From positions 1 to 53,418 of IMG/VR virus record IMGVR_UViG_3300008108_000083: a stretch of 53,418 bases of DNA; one strand, 5' to 3'. The number at the start of each line of letters is the position of its first letter. Position 1 is the first letter of the stretch. This stretch comes from a virus. The notes beneath the pieces were generated by a model, which saw only the letters and a list, made by a program, of their open reading frames with translations, made no database searches and had not been told where the DNA came from. Made by a program: the position numbers and the translations under genes. Below, piece by piece: positions 40,663 through 49,067 of the stretch.

Positions 40663-41310
40663 ATGAGCCAATTAAAAGTAAATACAATTCAAGGGAATAC
40701 TAGTTCTACAGTATTCATTAATTCTCCATCATCACTATACATGCCTGGGTCTGTTGTACAGGTACGTTATAAAGTTTCTATGGATAGAGTATATTATCGT
40801 GTACAAAACAACGATAGAAGACCAGGACCAGAAAATAACATTATTAGACCCACACAAACACAAGCTACATTACTAGAACCATTAGAAATTGTAGTGCAGC
40901 CAAAATCAATCAACAGTTGGTTTTATATTGAATACAATATTTTTTGCGAAGCATCCTGGGATAATACTATGGGAGTTGCTAGAAACAATAACTCAATTTC
41001 TGGAGGTCAAGCATTACAACAAATTCCAGAAGCAGGATTATATGATACATGGTTGAATTCTAATGGTGTTGCTGTTCTGCACTATGATAATAATACAGAC
41101 AGTACACCAATTAATGTAGTTTTTGGTTGGTGGGATCGTCCACAAACTTTAAATCCTGTTACTTATACACCTTGGGTTAAGAACGCAAATAACAGAGATG
41201 ATGGATTTGTTTTAAATGCAACTTGGTCAAACTATCAAAATGGAGGAGATAGTTATGAACAAGGTGTCAGTTTCGGATTAGTTGAAGAATGGGCATATCC
41301 TCAGGCATAA
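40663..41310 (+). CDS. Fibre-tip-like protein A3, 215 aa
   Basis: Divergent A member: opens MSQLKVNTIQGNTSS, then QPKSINSWFYIEY, NNTDSTPINVVFGWWDRP, and SYEQGVSFGLVEEW at the end. The N-terminal VNTI pattern is also seen in the B family, so it may link the two. I use ATG 40663; the longer frame from 40636 overlaps A2. The end overlaps a late box. Confidence 0.72.
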   Translation: MSQLKVNTIQGNTSSTVFINSPSSLYMPGSVVQVRYKVSMDRVYYRVQNNDRRPGPENNIIRPTQTQATLLEPLEIVVQPKSINSWFYIEYNIFCEASWDNTMGVARNNNSISGGQALQQIPEAGLYDTWLNSNGVAVLHYDNNTDSTPINVVFGWWDRPQTLNPVTYTPWVKNANNRDDGFVLNATWSNYQNGGDSYEQGVSFGLVEEWAYPQA

Positions 41311-41313
41311 ATA
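41306..41313 (+). promoter_or_regulatory. Late promoter box CATAAATA
   Basis: Overlaps the A3 stop, 21 bases before the chaperone-like gene. Confidence 0.6.
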
Positions 41314-41334
41314 AAGATAAAACTGGAGTTGTAT

Positions 41335-41835
41335 ATGGCGGAAGAAATTGATGTAAGAGATGCAGAAAAATCATCTGCTCCAAATTATACATTAGAAGAA
41401 ACAAAATACGCATATTCAAAACCTGATCTTGCTGCAGCTATTATTTCTCTTCGTCCAAGTTGTGCGTGGAGTTTAGTTGGAGAAGATTGGGAAGGACTGA
41501 CTTGGAATGATGATCCATCTTTAAAACCAACAAAAGAAGAAGTAGAAGCAGAGGCTGTTAGACTTCAAAAACTAGCACCAATGCAAGCAGTTAGAAGAGT
41601 TCGTAATGCAAAACTTAAGGAATGTGATTGGATTATTATTCGCTCTATGAGTAGAAATGAACCAGTTCCTCAAGAATGGGTAGATTATATGCAGGCTCTT
41701 AGAGATATTACTGATTTGGATATCAATCCTGTTCTTCAAGATGGGGTTTTAAAAAATGTTCCATGGCCAACAAAACCTGAAGCTTCACCTCAACCTGGAG
41801 AAAGGCAAGATCTTACTGGACCTGATTTAGGTTAG
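41335..41835 (+). CDS. Tail-fibre assembly chaperone-like protein, 166 aa
   Basis: ATG 41335 has GGAG. The core RRVRNAKLKECDWIIIRSMSRNE...EWVDYMQALRDITD matches the conserved C-terminal pattern of tail-fibre assembly proteins (RNxLLxxCDWxxL...WxxYRQALRDIT). The acidic N-terminus and Pro-rich tail (PWPTKPEASPQPGERQ) differ. It separates the A and B fibre-tip groups and probably helps one of them fold. Confidence 0.8.
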   Translation: MAEEIDVRDAEKSSAPNYTLEETKYAYSKPDLAAAIISLRPSCAWSLVGEDWEGLTWNDDPSLKPTKEEVEAEAVRLQKLAPMQAVRRVRNAKLKECDWIIIRSMSRNEPVPQEWVDYMQALRDITDLDINPVLQDGVLKNVPWPTKPEASPQPGERQDLTGPDLG

Positions 41836-41845
41836 GAGGTTAAAT

Positions 41846-42355
41846 ATGAGTAACCTTAGGGTTGATACAATAGCAACTTCAGATCTTACAGTTGCAATTC
41901 CTACAGCACAATTACGAGGTAGGATTATTAGAACAGTATATCAAGAATATACTGGTGGTACTTGGGATCCTGGTACAAACTACGGATGGGCTCCTGGATT
42001 ATGGTGGGACTACGCATTTTTTGGAGCATCTTCTGAGAACGTAAGAGCTAGAGTTACTTGTAATTTTTCTGTAGGTTATATTGATGGTCATAATATTATG
42101 CATTGTATTTTCTATACTCAAGGTGGTTCTGTAGAAAGAGGTAGACATTGTATATCTTCTCAAAACTATGAAACTAGACATTGTTATATGTGGGATGTTC
42201 CTTGGCACAGTGGAACACAAAGAATTGGATATCAAATGAGATGGTATGGAAATAGTAATCGTAATCGACTACACTCTACTGGATATTGGGATGGTGGTGG
42301 ATCTGTTCAATTTTGTAGAGCTTTAATGACAATCGAGGAGTATTTACCAACATGA
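41846..42355 (+). CDS. Fibre-tip-like protein B1, 169 aa
   Basis: First of six B paralogues. Pattern: SNLRVDTI..., YTGGTWDPGTNYGWAPG, MHCIFYTQGGSVERGRHCIS, YMWDVPW, QRIGYQMRWY, TGYWDGGG, IEEYLP. Enriched in Trp, Tyr, His and Gly. B1 has four Cys residues, unusual for the group. Overlaps B2 by ATGA. Probably a receptor-binding tip. Confidence 0.75.
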   Translation: MSNLRVDTIATSDLTVAIPTAQLRGRIIRTVYQEYTGGTWDPGTNYGWAPGLWWDYAFFGASSENVRARVTCNFSVGYIDGHNIMHCIFYTQGGSVERGRHCISSQNYETRHCYMWDVPWHSGTQRIGYQMRWYGNSNRNRLHSTGYWDGGGSVQFCRALMTIEEYLPT

Positions 42356-42861
42356 GTACACTTGTTACCGATACTATTAGTCCAGATCCTAATCTTGATC
42401 CTCTTTCTTTGGATCAGTTGAGGAGAAGAATTCTTCGTGAAACTAGAAGTACCTATACTGGTGGTGGATGGAGAAATAATAATAACTATGCTTGGGTTCC
42501 TGGAGCATTTGTTGATTATACTCCATTATCAGCATCATCTAGAATAAGATGTTACTGGACACTTCCTGTTGCAAGATGGGCAGGAAATGCTCATTCAATT
42601 AGTCATTGGATATTTTATTCAAATGGAAGCACAGAACAAGGCAGGCATTCGATTAGTGGACATCATAAAGAGCATCGTGCTACATATGTGTGGGACTTTG
42701 CATCATGGGGAACTTCAAATGGTAGAATTGGTTATCAAATGAGAATGTATTCTCAAAATAACCATGAAGTAGGAGTTTATTCTACTCAGTATTGGGAAGG
42801 CGGCGGCAGCAACCAAAATTGTTATGGTCAAACTTATATTCAAGAATACTTAGCATCGTAG
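42352..42861 (+). CDS. Fibre-tip-like protein B2, 169 aa
   Basis: B family: YTGGGWRNNNNYAWVPGAFVDY, HSISHWIFYSNGSTEQGRHS, SWGTSNGRIGYQMRMYSQNN, TQYWEGGGS. A 39-base DNA stretch (42706-42744) is identical to one in B4, far above the general similarity of the family. Confidence 0.75.
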   Translation: MSTLVTDTISPDPNLDPLSLDQLRRRILRETRSTYTGGGWRNNNNYAWVPGAFVDYTPLSASSRIRCYWTLPVARWAGNAHSISHWIFYSNGSTEQGRHSISGHHKEHRATYVWDFASWGTSNGRIGYQMRMYSQNNHEVGVYSTQYWEGGGSNQNCYGQTYIQEYLAS

Positions 42862-42869
42862 GTGTAATC

Positions 42870-43382
42870 ATGATTTCTGTAGATAGAATTACAAATCTTG
42901 CTAGTAATATTACAATTCCTGTAAAAGAATTGTATAATAATCGATATTTGCAAAGATATCAATCTGTTTATACTGGAGGTTCTTGGAATCCTAGTACATC
43001 ATATGCTTGGGTGCCAGGATCTTTTGTAGATTTCACACCTCAAAGATCTGATAGTTTAATTCAATATGCTTGGAGAGCTCCTCGTGCCTGGGTAAATGCT
43101 AGTAATGCGATTTGTCATTTGCAATTTTATGCTAATGGTAGATTATTCAAGTATCATTCTGCAGCTGGAACTCATCTGGAAGATGGAGATACATATATGT
43201 GGGAAGTTCCTTCATGGGGAACATTTAATGCTAGAATAGGATGCCAAATTAGAGCATATGCTACAAATAATCATACTTTAAGATGGTATGATACTAACTA
43301 TTGGAATGGAACAGGTAGCAGACAAAACGCATATGGTCAACTAATGGTTGATGAAGTTCTTGGTTCAGGGGAGGTAGCATAA
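42870..43382 (+). CDS. Fibre-tip-like protein B3, 170 aa
   Basis: B family: YTGGSWNPSTSYAWVPGSFVDF, NAICHLQFYANGRLFKYHS, WEVPSWGTFNARIGCQIRAY, TNYWNGTGSRQNAYG. Start ATG 42870; a longer frame from 42792 would overlap B2. Shares a 32-base identical run with B4 near its 3' end. Confidence 0.75.
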   Translation: MISVDRITNLASNITIPVKELYNNRYLQRYQSVYTGGSWNPSTSYAWVPGSFVDFTPQRSDSLIQYAWRAPRAWVNASNAICHLQFYANGRLFKYHSAAGTHLEDGDTYMWEVPSWGTFNARIGCQIRAYATNNHTLRWYDTNYWNGTGSRQNAYGQLMVDEVLGSGEVA

Positions 43383-43954
43383 TGCCATCTAGAGTTACAC
43401 TTAAAAATTTAGGTACTGTTAATCAATCTCCATTATCTTTACAGAATTATACTATTCCTGTTTCAGAATTGAATGCAAGATGTATTCAAAGATATAGTGC
43501 AGATTATACTGGTGGAGATTGGAATCCAAGTAATTCTTATGCTTGGTTACCTGGTGCTTTTGTTGATTTTACACCACAAAGAGCTGATAGTAGATTATTT
43601 TTCTGGGCAAGAATACCTCGTGCATGGGTAAACGCCAGTCATGCAATTAGTCATTGGAAATTTTATGTTAATGGTATTCTTACATTTATGCATAGTGAAT
43701 CTGGAAATCATTTAGAAGAAGGGAATACTTTTAAGTGGACGGTTCCTTCCTGGGGAACTTCAAATGGTAGAATTGGTTATCAAATGAGATCATATTCTCA
43801 AAATAACCATACAGTTCGCGCATATAGTACAAACTATTGGAATGGAACAGGTAGCAGACAAAATGCTTTTGGTTATCTTTTAGTTGAAGAATGGTTGGGA
43901 ACTGCTGGCAATGAAGAGCGTGGTGGAGTAGGTAGAACTATTAATATTCGATAA
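43382..43954 (+). CDS. Fibre-tip-like protein B4, 190 aa
   Basis: B family: YTGGDWNPSNSYAWLPGAFVDF, HAISHWKFYVNGILTFMHSE, SWGTSNGRIGYQMRSYSQNN, TNYWNGTGSRQNAFG. It appears mosaic: part of its DNA matches B2 and part B3. A short Gly/Arg-rich C-terminal tail (EERGGVGRTINIR) is unique. Confidence 0.75.
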   Translation: MPSRVTLKNLGTVNQSPLSLQNYTIPVSELNARCIQRYSADYTGGDWNPSNSYAWLPGAFVDFTPQRADSRLFFWARIPRAWVNASHAISHWKFYVNGILTFMHSESGNHLEEGNTFKWTVPSWGTSNGRIGYQMRSYSQNNHTVRAYSTNYWNGTGSRQNAFGYLLVEEWLGTAGNEERGGVGRTINIR

Positions 43955-43957
43955 ATA
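43950..43957 (+). promoter_or_regulatory. Late promoter box GATAAATA
   Basis: Overlaps the B4 stop; 26 bases before the next start, with GGAGG between. Confidence 0.6.
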
Positions 43958-43982
43958 ATAAAAAAAGGAGGTTAAGATTAAA

Positions 43983-44345
43983 ATGGAAGAGAACATGATG
44001 GATTTTCCACTTGCAGATGATGGTGTAGATTATGGTGAGGTCATGCATAGATTTTATGCAGGACAACCTTATGGGGTTAGAGGACCAAACTATGAGGATA
44101 TTACATGGTTAGCAGATAGTCCTCAACCATCAAAAGAAGAACTTGCTGCAAAGTGGGAAGAAATTAAAGATGAAGTTGCACTTGAAAGAGTTAGAATGCA
44201 AAGAGCACTCCCAGGTCGTTATCCATCTAAAGAGGAACTAATCATTGCTCTCTGGGATAAGATTATGGAAGATAACCCTGGATATGCTGATGAACTTCAA
44301 GCAAAAAGATTAGAAATTAAAGAGCAGTTTCCAAAACCAGAGTAA
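43983..44345 (+). CDS. Second tail-assembly-like protein, 120 aa
   Basis: An acidic, helical protein. PNYEDITWLADSPQPSKEELAAKWEEIKDE resembles the XkdW-like segment found in tail-fibre chaperones (and the QPTKEE part of the 41335 protein). It is the second chaperone candidate and splits the B family into four and two. In-frame Mets at codons 5 and 6 are alternative starts. Confidence 0.7.
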   Translation: MEENMMDFPLADDGVDYGEVMHRFYAGQPYGVRGPNYEDITWLADSPQPSKEELAAKWEEIKDEVALERVRMQRALPGRYPSKEELIIALWDKIMEDNPGYADELQAKRLEIKEQFPKPE

Positions 44346-44351
44346 TAATCA

Positions 44352-44879
44352 ATGGCATCCCAATTATTTGTTGATACTATTAGAACTAACAGTAGTAGTA
44401 CATCTCTTACGATCAATCAACTACAGAGAAGGACTTTGCAAAGAATACAGCAGAGAACTCAATGGGGTGCCTATAATCCACAGAATGAATGGAGACCTTT
44501 GCCAGGTAGTTATATTACAATTACACCAAAAAGAATTAACAGTGTAATTGATTATATGTTTGATTGTGCTTTAGGATGGAGAGGTGGAAATGCTCACTCA
44601 ATTAGTCACTGGAGATTTTACGTTAATAATGTTGAATATCATAGACATTCTGAGAGCAATGATCACCAAGAACATGGTCACAATCTAAAATGGCAAATAC
44701 CTGTATCAGATTTTGGTAATCAACTTCAACCAATTACGATGGGATATTGGGTAAGACAATACAGTGACGGTCCACATTGCGTACATTTTAATGCTAGACA
44801 TTATTGGGATGGAGGAGGAAATACTTTTTATGTCCCAGTATTAGCTAGAGCAGAAGAATATTTACCATCACCATTATAA
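44352..44879 (+). CDS. Fibre-tip-like protein B5, 175 aa
   Basis: B family: SQLFVDTI start, AHSISHWRFYVNNVEYHRHSES, DHQEHGHNLKWQIPVSDFG, ARHYWDGGGNTFYVP, AEEYLPSP. Contains many His residues. The Trp-Gly motif at SWG is altered to SDFG. Confidence 0.75.
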   Translation: MASQLFVDTIRTNSSSTSLTINQLQRRTLQRIQQRTQWGAYNPQNEWRPLPGSYITITPKRINSVIDYMFDCALGWRGGNAHSISHWRFYVNNVEYHRHSESNDHQEHGHNLKWQIPVSDFGNQLQPITMGYWVRQYSDGPHCVHFNARHYWDGGGNTFYVPVLARAEEYLPSPL

Positions 44880-44885
44880 AATATT

Positions 44886-45419
44886 ATGTCAGCAACTTTA
44901 AGAGTAAATAGCGTAGGTAATGCATCTGGTAGCAGTACTGTAACAGGTACATATCTTGTGTCTAGAGTTGTACAAAGGCAGACAGTTAACTACAGAGATG
45001 GATGGTATAGACCTGTAAATACATATTATTGGGCTCCTGGATGTTGGTTATGGTTTCAACCTTCAAGATCAGATAGTCACATTAGATTTAGTATGAATGC
45101 TCATATGAGATGGTATGGCAGTGCTCACTCTATTAGTCATTGGATTTTTTATGTTGATGATGTTGAATATGGTAGACATTCACAATCAAATCATCATCAA
45201 GAGGGACAAGGACAAAGAGAATACATGGTTCCTTCTTGGGGTGCAGGAAAAAGATCACAAATTGGATATAGAATTAGATCATATGCTGAAGGAAATCACA
45301 ATATTCATATAAATCATACTGGTTATTGGGATGGAGGGGGAAGAAATATTGATACTCCTTCTATGTGTATGGTAGAAGAAGTTATACTTGGATACGGTCA
45401 ATCTTCACAAAACGTTTAA
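44886..45419 (+). CDS. Fibre-tip-like protein B6, 177 aa
   Basis: B family: SATLRVNSVG start, YRDGWYRPVNTYYWAPGCW, HSISHWIFYVDDVEYGRHSQ, MVPSWGAGKRSQIGYRIRSY, GYWDGGGR. The last member of the array, 14 bases before the methyltransferase cassette. Confidence 0.75.
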   Translation: MSATLRVNSVGNASGSSTVTGTYLVSRVVQRQTVNYRDGWYRPVNTYYWAPGCWLWFQPSRSDSHIRFSMNAHMRWYGSAHSISHWIFYVDDVEYGRHSQSNHHQEGQGQREYMVPSWGAGKRSQIGYRIRSYAEGNHNIHINHTGYWDGGGRNIDTPSMCMVEEVILGYGQSSQNV

Positions 45420-45433
45420 TTATTAAAATTATT

Positions 45434-45949
45434 ATGTCATTATCAAATTTATTTTTTCAACGTTATGTTGAAAAGGGTGCTTCTGTTGTTCATTTTGGAT
45501 CAGGAGATCAATCATTAAAAGAATTAATTCAACCTACAGAATATGTGGGGGTTGACATTATGGATGGTTGTGATGTAAAATGTGATCTCAATGTAGAGTT
45601 TCCTGATTTTGGAGACAAGAAGTTTGATATTGCTCTGGTTGCTGGAGTGGTAGAATATCTTGATAATCCTGCAGAATTTTTAAGTAAAGTTAGGTATATT
45701 GCAAATACAACTATTATCTTAGAATATAAGTATGATTATTGTGAAAACTTTAAAGAGGAATGGAAAAAAGCATGGATTAAAACAGGTTGTGAATGGGAAC
45801 TTTCTTGGTTGTGGGATCATGTAAATAATCTTTATTTCTTTGACGAATTGGATGAACAATATTCACCACAATTAGCAGTCCATACATGCCAAAAAGCTAC
45901 ACATCCAAACTTTATTATTGAAAGATTACCAAATGGAGGAGTTGAATGA
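45434..45949 (+). CDS. SAM-dependent methyltransferase-like protein, 171 aa
   Basis: SVVHFGSGDQSLKELIQPTEYVGVDI is a class I motif I with its acidic strand end, and FDIALVAGVVEYLDNPAEFLSKV is motif IV with following helix. No DNA-methylase catalytic motif (NPPY or Cys-loop) is visible, so the target is probably a small molecule, protein or sugar. Start ATG 45434; a longer frame from 45365 overlaps B6. Overlaps the halogenase by ATGA. Confidence 0.8.
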   Translation: MSLSNLFFQRYVEKGASVVHFGSGDQSLKELIQPTEYVGVDIMDGCDVKCDLNVEFPDFGDKKFDIALVAGVVEYLDNPAEFLSKVRYIANTTIILEYKYDYCENFKEEWKKAWIKTGCEWELSWLWDHVNNLYFFDELDEQYSPQLAVHTCQKATHPNFIIERLPNGGVE

Positions 45950-47409
45950 AAATTGCGATTGTCGGCGGTGGTACAAGTGGATTAGTTACAGCATTAATTT
46001 TAAAGCAAGATAATCCAAAATTTCATATCGATTTAATTGAATCTAAAAAAATTGGTATTATTGGTGTAGGTGAAGGATCTACTGAACATTGGTCTACCTT
46101 TATGCATCATTGTAATATTAATCTTGCAGAATTAATTGAAGAAACTGATGCAACTTTCAAATATGGAATTGATTTTGTAAATTGGAATGGTGACAATCAA
46201 CGATATATTCACTCTTTATCTGGAGAATTGACAGTAGAAAGTCAGACGGGATTAAAGTTTTTATTTGCTGATATGATTGCAAGAGGAGAACCATCTGATA
46301 ATTTGGTTCCAGATCATGTAGTCAATAATCTGCATATTAAACCTTATCATGGTGTAAATCAATTTCATTTTAATACATTCAAATTAAATGAATATTTGCA
46401 TAAACTCTGCGAGAAGAGAGGTATTGGAATTATTGAGGATGATATTGCACACGTCCAACTTGATGAAGATGGATGTGTAGATTATTTGTTAGGTAAATAT
46501 CATCATTATTATGATTTCTATGTTGATAGTACAGGATTTGGTAGAATTATTAATCAAAAATCTCTTGGTGCTCAATGGATTAGTTATTCTAAATATCTTC
46601 CTCTTAATTCAGCAATCGCATTTCCTACAGAAAGATTAGAAGATATTCCCTCAACTACTCTATCAAGATCAATGGATTGCGGATGGTTATGGAGAATACC
46701 AACACAGAATAGATTTGGAAATGGATATGTATTTTGTGATAGATTTATTACAGCAGAAGAAGCACACAGAGAAGTTGAAGAACTTTATGGTAAAGAATTA
46801 GAAATTGCAAAACATGTTAAATTTGATCCTGGTAGATTAGATAAAGCATGGTCTAAAAATTGTGTTGCAATCGGATTATCTGCTAGTTTTATTGAACCAT
46901 TAGAAGCAACATCTATTGGATGTAGTATTCAGCAAGCATTTATGTTGACAAATATTATTCATTCTTATGATAAACGAAATACATATGCAGAAGATTATTA
47001 CAATCATCATTTTGCAGAATTATTAGATAACATTTTAGATTTTGTTGCATTACACTATCGTTGTAAGAGAAACGATACTGCATTTTGGAAGTATGCTACT
47101 AGTTTACCTCTTCCACCAGGATTGGAACAACGATTAGAAATGTATCAATATAGATATCCTGATAAGGGTGATTTCTTAAATCATTATAATATGTTTAGAG
47201 AAGCAAATTGGATCCAAGTAATGCATGGATTAGGATTAATACCACCAACAATTGCTCAACGAAGATTACATTATGAACCTGATCATATTCTAAGTAGTAT
47301 ACAAATTAATTTTAATGCTATGAAAAGAGAAATGAATGCAGCAGAACATGTTTCGCATAGAGAAGCATTGCAAGCAATTATTGATAATAAGCAGGAGTAT
47401 GCTGTATGA
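45946..47409 (+). CDS. Flavin-dependent (tryptophan-type) halogenase
   Basis: 487 residues. N-terminal FAD site IVGGGTSGLVTALIL, the GVGEGSTEHW segment of tryptophan halogenases, and the family-defining WxWxIP as WLWRIP near residue 250, which blocks monooxygenase chemistry. FIEPLEATSIGCSIQQA is the second flavin contact. Such enzymes chlorinate or brominate tryptophan or tryptophan-like rings with FADH2, halide and O2. No phage flavin reductase is seen in the window, so host reductant is assumed. Sits between a methyltransferase and a dioxygenase, overlapping both. Confidence 0.93.
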   Translation: MKIAIVGGGTSGLVTALILKQDNPKFHIDLIESKKIGIIGVGEGSTEHWSTFMHHCNINLAELIEETDATFKYGIDFVNWNGDNQRYIHSLSGELTVESQTGLKFLFADMIARGEPSDNLVPDHVVNNLHIKPYHGVNQFHFNTFKLNEYLHKLCEKRGIGIIEDDIAHVQLDEDGCVDYLLGKYHHYYDFYVDSTGFGRIINQKSLGAQWISYSKYLPLNSAIAFPTERLEDIPSTTLSRSMDCGWLWRIPTQNRFGNGYVFCDRFITAEEAHREVEELYGKELEIAKHVKFDPGRLDKAWSKNCVAIGLSASFIEPLEATSIGCSIQQAFMLTNIIHSYDKRNTYAEDYYNHHFAELLDNILDFVALHYRCKRNDTAFWKYATSLPLPPGLEQRLEMYQYRYPDKGDFLNHYNMFREANWIQVMHGLGLIPPTIAQRRLHYEPDHILSSIQINFNAMKREMNAAEHVSHREALQAIIDNKQEYAV

Positions 47410-48062
47410 GTGGTGAATTGATTACTTGTGGTAATAATTGGATTATTATTGACAAGTTAGATAATGTTTCAGATTTAGAAGAAATAGTTTCAGAAGCAGA
47501 TCCAAGAGATTACAGTGATTATACTACAGCAAGTGGAGGATCATTTCAAAGATATTTTACACCTGCTGGATGGAGTCCTGATTATATTCCTAAACTACCT
47601 AAAAATTGGAATACTGTAAAAGAAACATATGAAGATATTATACAAAGACGATTAGTTTATCATGGTTTATTGCCATTTGAATGGAGTAAACTAAATATAA
47701 TTTCTGGATGGACGGTGACAGGAAATAAAGGTTCTTATCATACCCCTCATGAACATGGCAGAGATTATGTTTCTTGTGTAATATATACAGAGGTGCCAGA
47801 TGGTCCATCTCCACTAATGGACACTGTAGGTGCGAGTGATAATCGAGGACCAATATACTTTGTAATGCACTCTGATAATTACAGTCATTTATATCACCCT
47901 CAGAAAAGACTATTACATGTTCTCCCAGAAAAAGGCATGATTATAATTTTTCCGAGTTGGTTAATTCATGGTACTCTTCCTCAAGGGGAAGGAATAAGAA
48001 CCACAGTTAATTTTGATCTTGGAGGAACTTATCATGAAAGATGGGGACAATTTAGTAGTTAA
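47406..48062 (+). CDS. 2-oxoglutarate/Fe(II) oxygenase
   Basis: 218 residues. The His-x-(D/E)...His triad is suggested by YHTPHEHGRDYVSCVIY and FPSWLIHGTLPQGEGIRTTVNFDL, with the final Arg for 2-oxoglutarate. Proteins of this type (PSWLxH) occur widely in marine phages; substrates are unknown. It overlaps the halogenase by ATGA, so the two are made together. Confidence 0.83.
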   Translation: MSGELITCGNNWIIIDKLDNVSDLEEIVSEADPRDYSDYTTASGGSFQRYFTPAGWSPDYIPKLPKNWNTVKETYEDIIQRRLVYHGLLPFEWSKLNIISGWTVTGNKGSYHTPHEHGRDYVSCVIYTEVPDGPSPLMDTVGASDNRGPIYFVMHSDNYSHLYHPQKRLLHVLPEKGMIIIFPSWLIHGTLPQGEGIRTTVNFDLGGTYHERWGQFSS

Positions 48063-48222
48063 AACATTTAAAGATGTTAAAACACAAATTAATAACATGC
48101 TAGAGGGCATGGATGAGGGATTAATCAAAGATTATCTAGTTAAATCATTTAATGATGGATTGGATGATCAAATTATTATAAATTCGGGAAGTAAAAATGA
48201 AAACAGTAAATCTCAGCAATGA
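48034..48222 (+). CDS. Hypothetical protein, 62 aa
   Basis: GGAGG lies eight bases before ATG 48034. Overlaps the oxygenase gene by 29 bases and the next gene by 26. Sequence is helical with acid and Asn/Ser-rich end. The first of a run of very small overlapping genes. Unknown. Confidence 0.6.
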   Translation: MKDGDNLVVKTFKDVKTQINNMLEGMDEGLIKDYLVKSFNDGLDDQIIINSGSKNENSKSQQ

Positions 48223-48394
48223 AGAACTTACAGTTCTTTTAATTTGTTTAAACGGAGCACAACAGTCATTTGAGGAAATTCTCAAGACTTCTAAAAGTGA
48301 AACTATGGAACAAATGAATAATGAAGTTCAAAAATTATTTGTAAAACTCTACGATATTAAAGATGAAGGGGAGGTAATTTCTGATGAACTCTGA
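48197..48394 (+). CDS. Hypothetical protein, 65 aa
   Basis: ATG 48197, preceded by GGGAAG. Predicted to be mostly helical (NEELTVLLICLNGAQQSFEEIL). Overlaps both neighbours. No recognised family. Confidence 0.65.
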   Translation: MKTVNLSNEELTVLLICLNGAQQSFEEILKTSKSETMEQMNNEVQKLFVKLYDIKDEGEVISDEL

Positions 48395-48575
48395 TGATAG
48401 TTTAGAAGTAACTGAAAATACAGATGGAACATTTACACTATCTTGGGATCCAAATGATGTTAAGTATAGTCATTTAAATGGCTTGACAGAGGAGGAAATT
48501 GGTGCTATGGTTGAAATGGCATTAGAAAACTTCTTAAAAGATTATGACCAGTCCTTATTGGAAAGTAATGAATGA
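48384..48575 (+). CDS. Hypothetical protein, 63 aa
   Basis: GGAGG upstream of ATG 48384. Acidic. TFTLSWDPNDVKYSHLNGLT then a helix (EEIGAMVEMALENFLKDY) is a pattern seen in small T4-like phage proteins. Unknown function. Confidence 0.65.
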   Translation: MNSDDSLEVTENTDGTFTLSWDPNDVKYSHLNGLTEEEIGAMVEMALENFLKDYDQSLLESNE

Positions 48576-48984
48576 TTTGAGTGAAACTATCACCAGTTAT
48601 CTCACTGTTCGTGATATTTTGCGAGATAGTAACTATGAACCTAAATTGATTGATGCAGCATTGACACTGCTAGAGCATTATGTTGATGTTCAAGATCGAA
48701 CATTTACAGAGGCATGGAATGAGATAGTACGATCCAGTAAAGAAAACATTCAAGATATGAAGCATGATGCTCTCTATTCTGATGATCCTGCTTACACTGA
48801 GAATGATAAAGAGCAGATCTACAAGAATTATCGTGCTGCTATTGATGAGTATAATAAACTCCAAGATCTTTACGATCAATGTCAATCAAATTATCGTAGT
48901 GTAGTTTCTTCTCTTAAACAAGTAACCGAAGAACGCATGGAGTTAGAACATCAACTCGATGAGGTAAAAGAATATGACTGCTAA
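48568..48984 (+). CDS. Hypothetical helical protein, 138 aa
   Basis: Coiled-coil-like protein of long charged helices (YKNYRAAIDEYNKLQDLYDQCQ; EERMELEHQLDEVKEYDC at the end). Start ATG 48568, overlapping the previous gene by eight bases; the frame extends to 48544 without a ribosome site. Ends just before a terminator/promoter composite. Confidence 0.7.
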   Translation: MNDLSETITSYLTVRDILRDSNYEPKLIDAALTLLEHYVDVQDRTFTEAWNEIVRSSKENIQDMKHDALYSDDPAYTENDKEQIYKNYRAAIDEYNKLQDLYDQCQSNYRSVVSSLKQVTEERMELEHQLDEVKEYDC

Positions 48985-49010
48985 TAACCTATAAGTATTA
49001 CTTATTGATC

Positions 49011-49035
49011 AGGGGGTTGACACGCCCCCTTTTTT
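49011..49035 (+). terminator. Intrinsic terminator whose loop is a -35 box
   Basis: AGGGGG (49011-49016), loop TTGACACG, CCCCCT (49025-49030), then T-run. Same design as at 1037. Confidence 0.82.
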
Positions 49036-49045
49036 GATGTACAAT
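49017..49045 (+). promoter_or_regulatory. Sigma70-type promoter in the terminator loop
   Basis: TTGACA 49017-49022, 17 bases, TACAAT 49040-49045. Transcription should start near 49052, just before the gene at 49068. Confidence 0.82.
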
Positions 49046-49067
49046 TTTTCATGTAAGGAAAAAACAA

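Noticed and set aside
45548-45580. GGGGGTTGACA resembling the early-promoter module
   Set aside because: It encodes GVDI of the methyltransferase. No C-rich arm and no good -10 at 16-18 bases.
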